Source of the DNA: Mesobacterium pallidum
GTDB taxonomy: Bacteria; Pseudomonadota; Alphaproteobacteria; Rhodobacterales; Rhodobacteraceae
Assembly: GCF_019966535.1 (NCBI RefSeq)
Contig: NZ_JAIMID010000022.1
Location: 3,472-67,471 of the forward strand
Direction: 5' to 3'
Length of the DNA stretch: 64,000 bases
The translations under genes were made by a program, and so were the position numbers. The notes beneath the pieces were generated by a model that worked only from the letters and a program-made list of their open reading frames with translations, searched no databases and was not told the origin of the DNA. This document shows positions 35,011-44,684 of this stretch, in pieces; position 1 is the stretch's first letter; every line of letters begins with the position of its first letter.

Positions 35011-35685
35011 TCAGTCCCGGACCGTTTCGGACAGGTCGGCGATGACGGTCTCGCCGGCGATCATGGTTTGGCCGAGCGCGACCTGCGGGACCACGCCCTC
35101 GGGCAGGTAGACATCCAGGCGCGATCCGAAGCGGATCAGGCCGAACCGCTCGCCGGTCGCCAAGACGTTGCCTTCGCTGGTGAAACAGACGATGCGCCGT
35201 GCGACCAGGCCGGCGATCTGCACCACGGCCAGGTCACGCCCGTCTTCCATTTCGATCCGCAGCCCATTCCTTTCGTTGTCCGAGCTGGCCTTGTCGAGCG
35301 ACGCGTTGAAGAACTTTCCAGGGCGATAGGCAATCTTCGTGATCCTGCCCGAGATCGGCACCCGGTTCACGTGGCAGTTGAAGACACTCATGAAGATGCT
35401 CACCCGGGTCAGCGCGGTGTCGGGCATTCCCAGCTCGGCCGGCGGCACCGCGGCCTCGATCAGCGAAACGATGCCATCGGCCGGGCTCACGACGAGGCCG
35501 GGACGCGCCGGGGTCACCCGCTCGGGGTCGCGAAAGAAGTAGTAGCACCAGATTGTCAGGCAAACGCCAATCCACCCCAGCAGTCCGGACACGAGGAACA
35601 GGGCGACGGTGATGATCGCGAAGATCGCGACAAAGCGCCGTCCCTCCGGGTGCATCGGCTTGATGAAGGTGTCACGCATACGCAT
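35011..35685 (-). CDS. psd: Phosphatidylserine decarboxylase proenzyme
   Basis: 224 residues from the ATG at 35685, with GGAG ahead of it; a second ATG lies two codons on. It converts phosphatidylserine to phosphatidylethanolamine. The self-cleavage site is Gly187-Ser188 in RFGSR, which generates the pyruvoyl group. Two membrane helices lie at residues 18-50. The short size is that of the bacterial soluble-core (archaetidylserine-like) class. It is the first gene of the psd-pssA-pmtA operon. Confidence 0.94.
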   Translation of the reverse strand: MRMRDTFIKPMHPEGRRFVAIFAIITVALFLVSGLLGWIGVCLTIWCYYFFRDPERVTPARPGLVVSPADGIVSLIEAAVPPAELGMPDTALTRVSIFMSVFNCHVNRVPISGRITKIAYRPGKFFNASLDKASSDNERNGLRIEMEDGRDLAVVQIAGLVARRIVCFTSEGNVLATGERFGLIRFGSRLDVYLPEGVVPQVALGQTMIAGETVIADLSETVRD

Positions 35686-36389
35686 TGTTCGCGGGTCTCC
35701 GGGTCGACTCTTGGCACCCCGATACGTCGTTGACCTTGGTCGGCAAGGCAAGAGGCAATTCCCCCCGCGCCGGATCCTCGCCGGCAATCGTGTGACACCT
35801 GGGTGGAACCGGGCCAAGATTTGCGGCATCCCCGGCGCGCAGGTCTTGCCGGATCTGTTCGGCCAGAACCCGGAGGGCGAGCAGATCTGCAACGTCACCG
35901 CCCCCTCCCGGCAGGATCCTGCGGATGCGCCTGCGGGGCAATGGACGGCCCCTGGCACACGAAATTGCCATGTCGCCATTGCCGACCGACGCGCTCGCGC
36001 TGTCATTCCGTCCCGCATGAATGCAAAGCCGAGGAGGACCATCACCGTCCGCGCCGCCGCGCGAAATGAAACTCTGCGCGCCTCCAGGTACCTCGGCCGA
36101 ACCTCGTGGTGACGATGGAGGGGATCCCACCGCGGGAGCCGCATCGAGACGAAGATGCATTGTGTGCAGTGTCCGGGGCAGCGCCTCATGTCGCGGGACG
36201 TCAACCGCCATGTCGCGGCGCTTCGGCTCCGCATAGCGGTGCGCAACGGAACAGCCCCGCGTATCGTGGCCGCCGAGGTTCGTTCCGGCAAAGCATCAAC
36301 CGGCTGTCATCGAAGGTTTCGGGTTGTCATCCCGCGCCCGGCCCCGGCTGCGGAACGGCCCGGACAAGGACCCCGCTCCGCCGGGCCGA
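35686..36389. other. Gap upstream of psd
   Basis: 704 bases between psd and the end of the EAD operon. Open frames on both strands are Arg-rich, lack a ribosome-binding site and resemble no family I know. I found no clear promoter or terminator, though the psd promoter must lie here. Confidence 0.4.
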
Positions 36390-37175
36390 TCACAGTTCGT
36401 CGATGTCGATCTCGTCTATGTTCTCGTCGATATGCGCCCCGAGTTTCGCGGCGATGCGGGGCGCGGCCCGGCGCAGCAGCGCAGGGTCGAGCGTGATCCT
36501 GCGGCTCAGGTGCGACAGCTGCGCCTCGCTGTCCTTGAACTTGACGAACAACACCTGCGTCAGGCGCGCCCGGGCCGTCAGCTCGAACGCGGCAAGGTAC
36601 ATCACGGGAAACCCGCCCTCGGCCCCCACATGCACCACCTGGAACTGCGAGGCGTCCGCGCGCTGGCTCTTGCGTTCGAAGAAGGTGATCCAGGGCTGGG
36701 TGTCGGACTCCTGCAACTTGCCCAGCGACTCCAGCACCTTGACGATCATCGTCGCCGGCGCGACGGAGGCCCCGAGGAGCGCGGTCATGATGTCCAGCGC
36801 CGCGTTGTGCACCTCGAGGAAGGAGCCCGACACGGTTTGTCGGCTGGCGCCGCGGCTTTCGTCCAGCAGGCCAAGCCGACCCAGCGTGCCGGTATAGGCG
36901 GCATACCACGCCTTGGACCCGCCGCCGGTCACCCGCAGCACCTTGTCGGCAGCAAGCTGGGCCAGCAGGAAGACGTTCAGCACGGCCGAGCGCAGATCGG
37001 CATCGAAACCCGCGGCAAAGCTCGAGATCTGCGAACCGACCACAAAGGACTGCGCCGCGCCCGTGTAGGACGGCGGGGCCGCGGCCTCTTCGGATTCGAA
37101 GGGCGACGGAGGCGGCGGCGCCTCGATCTCCAGCGCGTCGACAAAGGCCAGGACGGCATCGGCATCATGGGTCAT
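36390..37175 (-). CDS. Unknown protein, last gene of the EAD/MoxR operon
   Basis: A 261-residue soluble protein without signal peptide or recognisable domain. Residues 1-45 are Pro- and Glu-rich and likely disordered. The middle is helical (VLNVFLLAQLAADKVLRV near residue 66). A central part includes TQPWITFFERKSQRADAS and TARARLTQVLFVKFKDSEAQ. The C-terminus is strongly acidic (IDENIDEIDIDEL). Its ATG overlaps the stop of the lipase-protease gene (TGATG), so the two are translationally coupled. It may be a partner, inhibitor or substrate of that enzyme; this is inference from coupling only. Confidence 0.7.
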   Translation of the reverse strand: MTHDADAVLAFVDALEIEAPPPPSPFESEEAAAPPSYTGAAQSFVVGSQISSFAAGFDADLRSAVLNVFLLAQLAADKVLRVTGGGSKAWYAAYTGTLGRLGLLDESRGASRQTVSGSFLEVHNAALDIMTALLGASVAPATMIVKVLESLGKLQESDTQPWITFFERKSQRADASQFQVVHVGAEGGFPVMYLAAFELTARARLTQVLFVKFKDSEAQLSHLSRRITLDPALLRRAAPRIAAKLGAHIDENIDEIDIDEL

Positions 37176-39994
37176 CAGGCAAATCCCTTGAAGTGATCGA
37201 GCAGGGCGGCGACATCGAGGATGCCGTAGCCGGCCAGCGGATGATGGGTGGCTCCGACGGGCCGCGAGGTGACCACGAGCCCGGATTTCAGCTGCTCGGC
37301 GTTCAGCTGGCGCCCGCCGGCCTTGGCGCGCTGCGACAGCACCAGCGCCAACGCGCCGGTCACGTGCGGCGCCGCCATGCTGGTTCCCGTTTTCGCCACC
37401 ACCGCGTCCAGCGCGGGCTGGCCGCTCATGGCCGACACGACCTTGTGGCCCGGCGCGGCCAGGTCAGGCTTGAATTCGCCCGACCGCGTCAGCCCCTGGC
37501 TCGAGGACCGGTTCATGCGGATCGGCAGCTCCGCGTTGCTGGCGCCCACGCAGATCACCGTGCGCGCCGTTCCCGGGATCGACAGCGTCGCGGATTCGTC
37601 GGGCACCAGGAACCGGGTGGCCCGCACGCCGGTGCGCTCGGCCCAGAAGTGAAAGCGCTGGTCCTGGCTGCGGATGTCGCGGCCCTCGAGCTCGAGGGCC
37701 CAGGTCTGGCTGGAGCCGGTCGTCGGCGGCTGGCCCGCGCCCTGCCGGATGGTCAGCGCCAGTCGGTGATCGCCGTTGTCGCGGTGGCTCCGGGTCAGGC
37801 TGAGCTCGACCCGGGCGCCGTCGAGATCGGCCGCCGTGTCCGGGCTTTCGAAGGTCACCTGCTGCGTGGCGCGCCCCGAGGGGCCGATGACGCGGAAGGC
37901 CACGTCGTTGCGCGCATCGAACCAGCCCTCGAAGTAGTCGGTACGCTGCACGGTCGCGTCGCTGTCCCATTCGATCAGCTCCACGCCCTGGAACAGCGCT
38001 TTGCTGGCATGGCCCCGCTCGGCCCGCTCGTTCCCGGCGGATTTCACGATGACGATGCCCTCGTCCCGCCCGATCCCCGTGGCCATGTCAAAGGCGGCCT
38101 CGAGCAGGCTGGTCCCGTCATGGGCGCCGGCGTTCATGCCCTGGCTCACGTTGATCGCGATGGGCCGGATCCCGGGCGAGGACGGCAACGCGCCCTCGGC
38201 CACGCCCTTGAGGAACTGCACCGCGTCGACGTGGCTGACGGAATAGCCGATGCTTGTCGGGTCGTCCGTGGCATGGGCCAGCGCCGACATGACGACAACG
38301 ATGCCGGCCTCGGGCGCCATGCCCGCGGGATGGGTACCAACGGCGCGCCCCGCCGCGATGCCGGCTACATGGGTGCCGTGGCCGCCCTGCCCCAGCCGGT
38401 CGGGATCGCGCAGGCGCCGGGGATGGCTGGGCGTTCCGGCGGCATGGTCGGCGATGAAGGCGTTGATCTCGTCAGCGAGATAGACGCGCCCGTAGCTCTG
38501 CGAAAAGACAGCCGGGTTCAGCGACCGCGGCGTCGCCCCACCCGAGCCGCGCTGGTCCCAGATGGCGACGATCCGCGTGGCCGTGCCCGTGGCATCGCGG
38601 AACGCCTGATGGAGGATATCGACGCCGGTGTCGACGATGCCCACCAGCGCCGCGTCGCCCTGCTCTGCGATCGGCGGCCGGTGCACGGCGGATCCGCCGG
38701 TGAACGGCATCGAGCTTTCGAGCTCGAGCACGCCCGCCTCGCGGCTGACCTCGATGCCCGAAACCCTGGGATGGTCGGCCAGCGCGACAAGGTCTTCGGC
38801 GGTGGCAAAGGCGGTGACGACCCGCTCGACCCGCGACCCGATCTCGAGGCCGGGCGGCGGGGCCCAGTCGCCCGAGCCGCGCAGGCGGATCAGGATGGGC
38901 TGGCGCTGCGCGGGCACCGGGTCCGGGGGCGCCCCGTGGCTGGTCGGCGCAATGCCCATCTCGAAGGGCGAGATTTCGGAGATGTCGAAATCGACGAAGG
39001 TCGGCGTGTCGCCACTGGCGGTGCGGGACCGCGGCCGCAGGTTCGCGACCGCCGCCCGCAGGTCCGGCACACCGGGCGGGAAGGCCATGGCCCGGGTCAG
39101 GTCGACATAGCGGCCGATCCGGTGCGCCGCGACCCCGATCACCTGCCCCTCGATGGCGGCGTTGAGGTCGTCGGCAAAGACCAGCGGCGCGCCCGTCTCC
39201 TCCTCGAGCACGAGCGGGCTGCCTTGGGCGATCTGGGCCGCCTGGTCCTCCTTCAGGCGCTCGATCTCGTTGACCAGCGCCGTGTATTCCGCCTCGTCCA
39301 GCGGCGGCGGGCCCGGGTCGTCCGAGAGCTCCGCCCGGGTGTCGGAGTCTTCCGGCAGGACATCCTCGGACAGGTCGCCGTAGCGGTCGAAGTGGAACAG
39401 CGCGCCGGTGTGCCGGAAGTACGGCGCGACCTTGGCGACGATGTCGTTCGCGTTGACGATGCGGGTGTAGCGGGCCCCGAAGAGCTGGTGCATCCGTTCG
39501 GCCGAGCGTCGCCCCAGCAGCCGGGGCTGGCCGAAGGTCACGAGGCCGGCCAGCCCCTTGTCGGCATGGGTGGCGGCCCCCAGCAGCGCCAGGGCCCCGC
39601 CCAGCGAATGGCCCGTGAACCAGATCGCCTTGCCGCCCGCCTGCGCCAGGACGCGGTCCACGATGTCCGAGGCCCGCGCCCAGCAGCCGACAAAGCCCGC
39701 ATGGGCATCCCCGCCCAGCGGCGCGAACTCGGTCCAGCCGGCCCGCAGGTTGTCGCCCCAGTCGGCCAGGCCCTGCGTGCCGCGGAACGACACGATGATC
39801 ACCGCGTCATTGGCGGCGACAAAACCCTGCGTCTCGCCGACCGAGAACGCCTGCCCGCGCATCTTCCAGGTATCGCGCAGCGTCTGCTGCAACCGCTCGG
39901 GCGGGTCGTAGGCCAGCCGCGACGCCTCGCACAGCGTGTAGGCAGTCTTCCAGGTGAAATGGCGCGTCGTCAGGGCCTTGGGGTCAATGGTCAT
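37175..39994 (-). CDS. Lipase (class 3)-subtilisin fusion protein
   Basis: 939 residues, two hydrolases in one chain. Residues 1-210 are a class 3 lipase: the nucleophile Ser130 lies in GHSLGG, Asp184 in NANDIV, and His195 in FRHTG. A linker of about 235 residues follows. Residues 445-930 are an S8 subtilase with Asp455 (DTGVD), His539 (GHGTHVAG), oxyanion Asn655 (SAGNE) and Ser872 (GTSMAAP), and an inserted beta-domain at about 680-810. All catalytic residues are present. No signal peptide is seen, so it should act inside the cell. It is embedded in the EAD/MoxR operon and is a plausible effector attacking membranes and proteins; the effector role is inferred. Confidence 0.85.
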   Translation of the reverse strand: MTIDPKALTTRHFTWKTAYTLCEASRLAYDPPERLQQTLRDTWKMRGQAFSVGETQGFVAANDAVIIVSFRGTQGLADWGDNLRAGWTEFAPLGGDAHAGFVGCWARASDIVDRVLAQAGGKAIWFTGHSLGGALALLGAATHADKGLAGLVTFGQPRLLGRRSAERMHQLFGARYTRIVNANDIVAKVAPYFRHTGALFHFDRYGDLSEDVLPEDSDTRAELSDDPGPPPLDEAEYTALVNEIERLKEDQAAQIAQGSPLVLEEETGAPLVFADDLNAAIEGQVIGVAAHRIGRYVDLTRAMAFPPGVPDLRAAVANLRPRSRTASGDTPTFVDFDISEISPFEMGIAPTSHGAPPDPVPAQRQPILIRLRGSGDWAPPPGLEIGSRVERVVTAFATAEDLVALADHPRVSGIEVSREAGVLELESSMPFTGGSAVHRPPIAEQGDAALVGIVDTGVDILHQAFRDATGTATRIVAIWDQRGSGGATPRSLNPAVFSQSYGRVYLADEINAFIADHAAGTPSHPRRLRDPDRLGQGGHGTHVAGIAAGRAVGTHPAGMAPEAGIVVVMSALAHATDDPTSIGYSVSHVDAVQFLKGVAEGALPSSPGIRPIAINVSQGMNAGAHDGTSLLEAAFDMATGIGRDEGIVIVKSAGNERAERGHASKALFQGVELIEWDSDATVQRTDYFEGWFDARNDVAFRVIGPSGRATQQVTFESPDTAADLDGARVELSLTRSHRDNGDHRLALTIRQGAGQPPTTGSSQTWALELEGRDIRSQDQRFHFWAERTGVRATRFLVPDESATLSIPGTARTVICVGASNAELPIRMNRSSSQGLTRSGEFKPDLAAPGHKVVSAMSGQPALDAVVAKTGTSMAAPHVTGALALVLSQRAKAGGRQLNAEQLKSGLVVTSRPVGATHHPLAGYGILDVAALLDHFKGFA

Positions 39995-40039
39995 GGAAAC
40001 TCTCCGGACTTGGACATGCGGGCGGGATGGGGGTGGCGG

Positions 40040-43000
40040 TCATCGGCAAAGCCATGGGAGGAAGGTGCAGACCGGATCGGGTGCGGGCTCCACGACGATG
40101 GGTTCCAGGACGATCGGGTCTTCGATGACGGGTTGTTCGATGATCGGCTGTTCGATGACGGGCCCATCCGGCGACGTGGGTGCCCCGATCAGGGCGCCAT
40201 TCGCCGCATCGGGCCCGGCGGTATCGGGCACCGGGACAAGGCCCGAGTCCTCGAACGGGATCCCGATGGGCTCGATCGGGACCGGGTCGGCCTGGAACAG
40301 CAGCAGGACAAGGAAGACGGGCACGTAGAACAACACGACAATCCCGCTCAGCACGGCCACCCGGTCCAGCCAGAGCGCGCGCAGGACCGGATGGCCCCCG
40401 GCGCTGATCCGCCCCCGCGCGGTCAGCGCCCTGTGATCGGCCAGCAGCGCGGCGGCGCTGTCTGCGTCGAGGTAGGGCGTCACATGCCTGGTCTCGGCAA
40501 AGGGCAGCGCCGGGCGTCGCGCCGAATGCTCGATGCGCGGGAGGTCCAGCAGGTCGCGGACATGTCCCGGCAGGCTCGCAAAGAAGGCGACCCGCCGGCC
40601 GGCTTCGCGTTCGGCCCGAATGCCGCCGAGCAGGTCGGGATAGCTGGCCCGGTCAAGCTCCGGCAAGCCGGCGCGCCGGAACAGCGCGCGGCGGGCCCAG
40701 AGGCCGAAGAGGCTCAGCAGCGGGTAGCCGAGACCGATGCTCACGCCCCGGCCGATGTCGTATTGCACGCCCAGGCCGGAGCCGGGGGTGTAGTAACCCA
40801 CCTGCAAGCCGCCGAATTCCACGTTCACGTCGGGCAGGGACGCCAGGATCACCGGAAGGATGAAATAGGCAAGGAAGCTGACGATGAAGGCACGGGTCAC
40901 GCCGTGCCAGCCTCCGATCAAGCCCAGCGCGACGAAGCCGAGAACCTTGGCGACGTAGGGGACTGGATCGAGGGCGAGGAAAAAGGTGAATGCATCAAAC
41001 TCCGCCTGGTAGCTGAGCCGCAAGAGGTCCAACGCGATCAGGCCCAACAGCCCCTGCATCACCTGCGGGCGCAGGTGGTCATAGGCGCGCGGGTTCACCA
41101 GCAGGTCGCGCAGCGCGCGCCCCGCCAGGAAACAGACGAAAAGCGCGACGATGTCACTTGTGCCGCGCAGCGTCGGCGAAATGCTGAATCCGCCCCCCCA
41201 ATCAAGGCGCATTGTGCCGATGACCACCGAGGCCACCCAGCACCATGTCAGCAGGGGCGCGATCTGCGCCAGGCGCACGCGGCTGAGCCCGATCAGCAGC
41301 AGGACGACCTCGAGATAGACCTGCGGCGCGTGAACCAGGCCGATGGCGCCGAAGTAATACGAGGCCGTCAGCGCGAACCCGAGCGAGAGGAACAGCAGCT
41401 GCCAGGTGGTCAGCGCGGCCGTGGTGATGATCTCGTGGCGCAGCTCGGCCGAGCCGATGACGCGCGCCACCAGCAGGCAGGCGAAGTACTCGGCGGGCGT
41501 TTGCCGCATGCTCAGGCCGCTCAGGTCATACTGGACCCAGAACAGCAGCCCGCCGATGGCCACCGCCCAGAACCCGGCGCGGCCAAGCCCATAGGCGATC
41601 ATCGCCGCCATCGGGATCGCGAAGGCGGTGAAGTCGATCGTCAGCGGACCGATCGCGTAGCTGAACGTGCCGAAGACCATGAATGCCGCGCCGGCGGGGA
41701 GGGCAAGGACCCACGCGCGCGCCGTGCTCTTCGGCCAGGCCTGGGTGAAGACGGTCCATTGGAACGGCTTGAACATCCACGGGAAGGCAAGCCGCACCAG
41801 CGCCGGCGTGACGATGATGGCCAGCGATTGGGTCAGAAGGACGGCGTCACTGCCCTGCGTGCCAAACTGGACCGACACGAAACCAAAAAGGCCAAGAGAA
41901 AGCACGAAGGACAGCAGGATCATCCAGATCCAGCGCAGCTCCCTTCCGGGTTGGTGGAGCCGGAAGATATCGGCAACCGCGGCGATGAACAGGAAGGTGG
42001 CGAAGGGGGCAAAGGCGATCACGACCCCAAAGCCCTGGCCGACATGCGTGACGGTCGCGAGCAGCGCGAAAAGGCCGGCCGAGCGGATCGGGACGATCCA
42101 GCCCGTTCGATGCGGCGTCGCCCCGCGCCATTCGAGATGCGCAAAGACGGCGGCCGCCAGCAGGAGGGTGCTTGCGAAGACGCTGAGGGCCGTGTCGATT
42201 GCGCCCTGGGCCCCGCCCGGCACATTCAGCGCAAAGCCGAGGCCGTCGAGGGCAAAGAGATCCCAGATGCCCCGGCCGGCCAGTGCAAAGCCCAGCGCCG
42301 AAACCAGGAATGCATCCCGCAAAGGTGCGCGCAGCGGCCAGGCCAGGGAAGATGCGGCGGTCGAGACCAGGATCGCCGTAGACAGAAGCGGGAGGCCGGC
42401 AAGCCCGGTCAGGCTGTCCGGCAGCGATGTGGCGGCGAACATGACGGTCATGAAGATCAGGCCCGCCGTGACCCAGCTCATCCCGGCAAGCACCTCCTCG
42501 AAGCTGCGCGCGGTGCCCGGCGGGCCGCGCCCGAGGAAGACGGCGTAAAGCACGCCGGCCGGTGCGAGCAGGGGCGCGGGCGCCTTGCTGCCCAGCGACT
42601 GCGCCACGACGACCAGCAGCCCGGCCCAGGCCACCCAGTTCAGGAGTTGGACGGTGGCGCGTGGCGCAGTCGACTGGCCCACCATGTGCAACGCCACCGC
42701 GACCGCCAGCACCGGGTAGGCCAGTGCCTCGGCCAGCTGCGCGGAGCCGCGCAGCTCGGCGGCATAGGTCAGGCCCAGCGCCGTGACCATGACTGCGAAA
42801 AGGCCGAACATGCGGCGCGCGGTGGCCGGGCTGGTCTGCTGCCCCCGAAACGCGTTGCTGAAGAATACGGCAAGCTCTCCGTGACGCCAGGCCTGCCGGC
42901 CTACCACCGCCTCGACCAGCGCCGCCGCGCCCGCGCCGCGCAGCCGCGGCAGGCCGAAGACCCGGTCGTCGATGGCCAGGCTGATCGCATCCCGGCCCGT

Positions 43001-44680
43001 GCTGTCCGGCACGAGGCAGTCCTGCACGGCATCGCGCAGCTCGAAAAGGCGTGCGTCGGGGATATCGCGCCGGACCAGCTGCATCGCCCAATCCGGCAGC
43101 CGCGCCACCCGCATCCAGCGCAGGCCGATCAGCTGGCCGATCGTGCCGCCATCGAGCAACGCGCGCCGATCCGCGGCCTTGAGCCGCGCGATGAGCGCCC
43201 GTGTCATGGCCACCGAAATCTCGGGGTAGATGCTGAGCCCCGCGAGGACCTCGCGCGCCTGGGGCGACAGGGTGCGGGTCAACCAACGGCCCATCGCGAC
43301 CTGTTCGCCCTCCGATGGCTCGAAATCGCTGACCTGGGCGGTGTCGGACGGCAGCCGTCGCGAGGCCCGGCCAAGGCGGTCGTCCCCATCCTCCGCTGCT
43401 ACGAGCGTCCAGGCCGGGTAAAGGTCGATCCCCGCCTTGCGCATCGCGCCCATGGGCCGGCGCAGCTGCGCCAGCGGCACCGTCGAAAGCACCGTCACCC
43501 GGCCGTGGCGCGCGAGCCTGGCCAGCCAAGGCACCACCTGCCGCGCGGATCTCACCAGGTCGTCCGGATGCGCCACGAGAAGGATATGGGTTTGCTCTGC
43601 CTTCGCGACGAGGGATTCGAAGCTGACCGTGCGCAGCGCCTTGCCGTCCTGCCCAATCTCGACCGGGCGCTCGGGCAGCGAGATGTAGTCGAAGCGGTCG
43701 ACATGGATATGTTCCCGCGCGATGGCCGCGCGCAGATCCTCCACCAGGATCTGGAACTGGTCGCGGTGGCTGGCCCGTTGGAACAGGATCGTGAACTCGG
43801 GCTGCACCTTGCGCGACTGGTGCACCAGAGTCAGGTACCCCCCGTTGAGCACCGTGCGCAGCGCCGTCGCGGGGGCATCCAGCTTGCGCGTCTCGACTTG
43901 CTCGTGGCGGGTGAGCTGCGCGATCCGGGCCTCGGTCTGGTCGCCCGGTGCGAAAAAGATCGGCCCCGCGCCCTTGAGCGTCGGCCGCAGCCGCTCGAGC
44001 GTGTCGGGGATGCCGTCGCGCTCGGCCGCGAGGCGGCGGACGCGCCGCAGGACATGGATCAGCAGGCCAAGGACAAGCGCACCGACCAGCACGGCCAGGA
44101 TGGTCGTGGCCGATGCGAAGAAGGGGCGCAGCAGGGACAGCAGCAGGTCGAAGGGCGAGGTCGAGGGCGGCTCGCCGCCGCAGATTTGCAGGGTCGGGTC
44201 GCAGGGCTTGGCTGGCACGGGCTCGCCGTCCCGCCACAACCAGACAAAAAGTGCCACCAGCAGGCCAAGGCCGGCAAGCGGCAACCCAATGGCGCCGAGG
44301 TAGAAGAGCGGGCCGCGCGGCACCCTGTCCGGCATGGTGATCTCGGTCGGGACGGCAACAGGCCCCTTTGACCGGCCGGGCTCATCCACCGCGACCGGCG
44401 CGCCGCCGGCATCGACGAAGGCCGACGAGATGATGTCACGCAGCAGCCGTTGTTCCTCCGGGGCCCGGGCCAGCACCGGGGACAGGTATTGCCAGGCCTC
44501 GGCCGCGGTCCGGATGCGCTGGCCGGACAACTCGAGCGCGGCCAGCACCCGCAGCACCTGCTCGACCTCGATCGGGCCGATGTCGAACCCGTGCAGGTCC
44601 CGCAACTCGTAGCAGAAGGTCTCGACGTAGCCGCCGCCCAGCGGCTCGGGAAAGACCGGGTCGTCGCGGGCCCCGACCAT
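40040..44680 (-). CDS. Giant multi-spanning membrane protein with CoxE-like N-terminus and degenerate vWA-like region
   Basis: 1546 residues. Residues 15-95 (ELRDLHGFDIGPIEVEQVLR, then a LLRDIISSAF end) resemble the helical N-terminal domain of CoxE-like vWA proteins that pair with MoxR. Membrane helices lie at about 125-149 and 191-211, with a small loop containing two Cys between. Residues 265-430 show an alternating strand/helix order (FTILFQRASHRDQFQILVED, HILLVAHPDD, RVTVLSTVPL) like a vWA fold, but the DxSxS metal motif is absent. From about residue 675 many hydrophobic segments follow (I estimate more than 20). The tail has IEQPIIEQPVIEDP-type repeats. It starts four bases behind moxR. 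A sensor or membrane scaffold is likely; function is unproven. Confidence 0.7.
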   Translation of the reverse strand: MVGARDDPVFPEPLGGGYVETFCYELRDLHGFDIGPIEVEQVLRVLAALELSGQRIRTAAEAWQYLSPVLARAPEEQRLLRDIISSAFVDAGGAPVAVDEPGRSKGPVAVPTEITMPDRVPRGPLFYLGAIGLPLAGLGLLVALFVWLWRDGEPVPAKPCDPTLQICGGEPPSTSPFDLLLSLLRPFFASATTILAVLVGALVLGLLIHVLRRVRRLAAERDGIPDTLERLRPTLKGAGPIFFAPGDQTEARIAQLTRHEQVETRKLDAPATALRTVLNGGYLTLVHQSRKVQPEFTILFQRASHRDQFQILVEDLRAAIAREHIHVDRFDYISLPERPVEIGQDGKALRTVSFESLVAKAEQTHILLVAHPDDLVRSARQVVPWLARLARHGRVTVLSTVPLAQLRRPMGAMRKAGIDLYPAWTLVAAEDGDDRLGRASRRLPSDTAQVSDFEPSEGEQVAMGRWLTRTLSPQAREVLAGLSIYPEISVAMTRALIARLKAADRRALLDGGTIGQLIGLRWMRVARLPDWAMQLVRRDIPDARLFELRDAVQDCLVPDSTGRDAISLAIDDRVFGLPRLRGAGAAALVEAVVGRQAWRHGELAVFFSNAFRGQQTSPATARRMFGLFAVMVTALGLTYAAELRGSAQLAEALAYPVLAVAVALHMVGQSTAPRATVQLLNWVAWAGLLVVVAQSLGSKAPAPLLAPAGVLYAVFLGRGPPGTARSFEEVLAGMSWVTAGLIFMTVMFAATSLPDSLTGLAGLPLLSTAILVSTAASSLAWPLRAPLRDAFLVSALGFALAGRGIWDLFALDGLGFALNVPGGAQGAIDTALSVFASTLLLAAAVFAHLEWRGATPHRTGWIVPIRSAGLFALLATVTHVGQGFGVVIAFAPFATFLFIAAVADIFRLHQPGRELRWIWMILLSFVLSLGLFGFVSVQFGTQGSDAVLLTQSLAIIVTPALVRLAFPWMFKPFQWTVFTQAWPKSTARAWVLALPAGAAFMVFGTFSYAIGPLTIDFTAFAIPMAAMIAYGLGRAGFWAVAIGGLLFWVQYDLSGLSMRQTPAEYFACLLVARVIGSAELRHEIITTAALTTWQLLFLSLGFALTASYYFGAIGLVHAPQVYLEVVLLLIGLSRVRLAQIAPLLTWCWVASVVIGTMRLDWGGGFSISPTLRGTSDIVALFVCFLAGRALRDLLVNPRAYDHLRPQVMQGLLGLIALDLLRLSYQAEFDAFTFFLALDPVPYVAKVLGFVALGLIGGWHGVTRAFIVSFLAYFILPVILASLPDVNVEFGGLQVGYYTPGSGLGVQYDIGRGVSIGLGYPLLSLFGLWARRALFRRAGLPELDRASYPDLLGGIRAEREAGRRVAFFASLPGHVRDLLDLPRIEHSARRPALPFAETRHVTPYLDADSAAALLADHRALTARGRISAGGHPVLRALWLDRVAVLSGIVVLFYVPVFLVLLLFQADPVPIEPIGIPFEDSGLVPVPDTAGPDAANGALIGAPTSPDGPVIEQPIIEQPVIEDPIVLEPIVVEPAPDPVCTFLPWLCR

Positions 44681-44684
44681 CTGG

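Noticed and set aside
35686..36291. Upstream extension of the psd frame by about 200 codons
   Set aside because: The added sequence is low in recognisable structure, and the start at 35685 has the ribosome-binding site and family-like length.
37193..44371. A plus-strand open frame of more than 2300 codons opposite the lipase-protease and membrane-protein genes
   Set aside because: The translation is extremely rich in Arg, Gln and Asp without domains, and the minus-strand genes have clear motifs, so this is a shadow.
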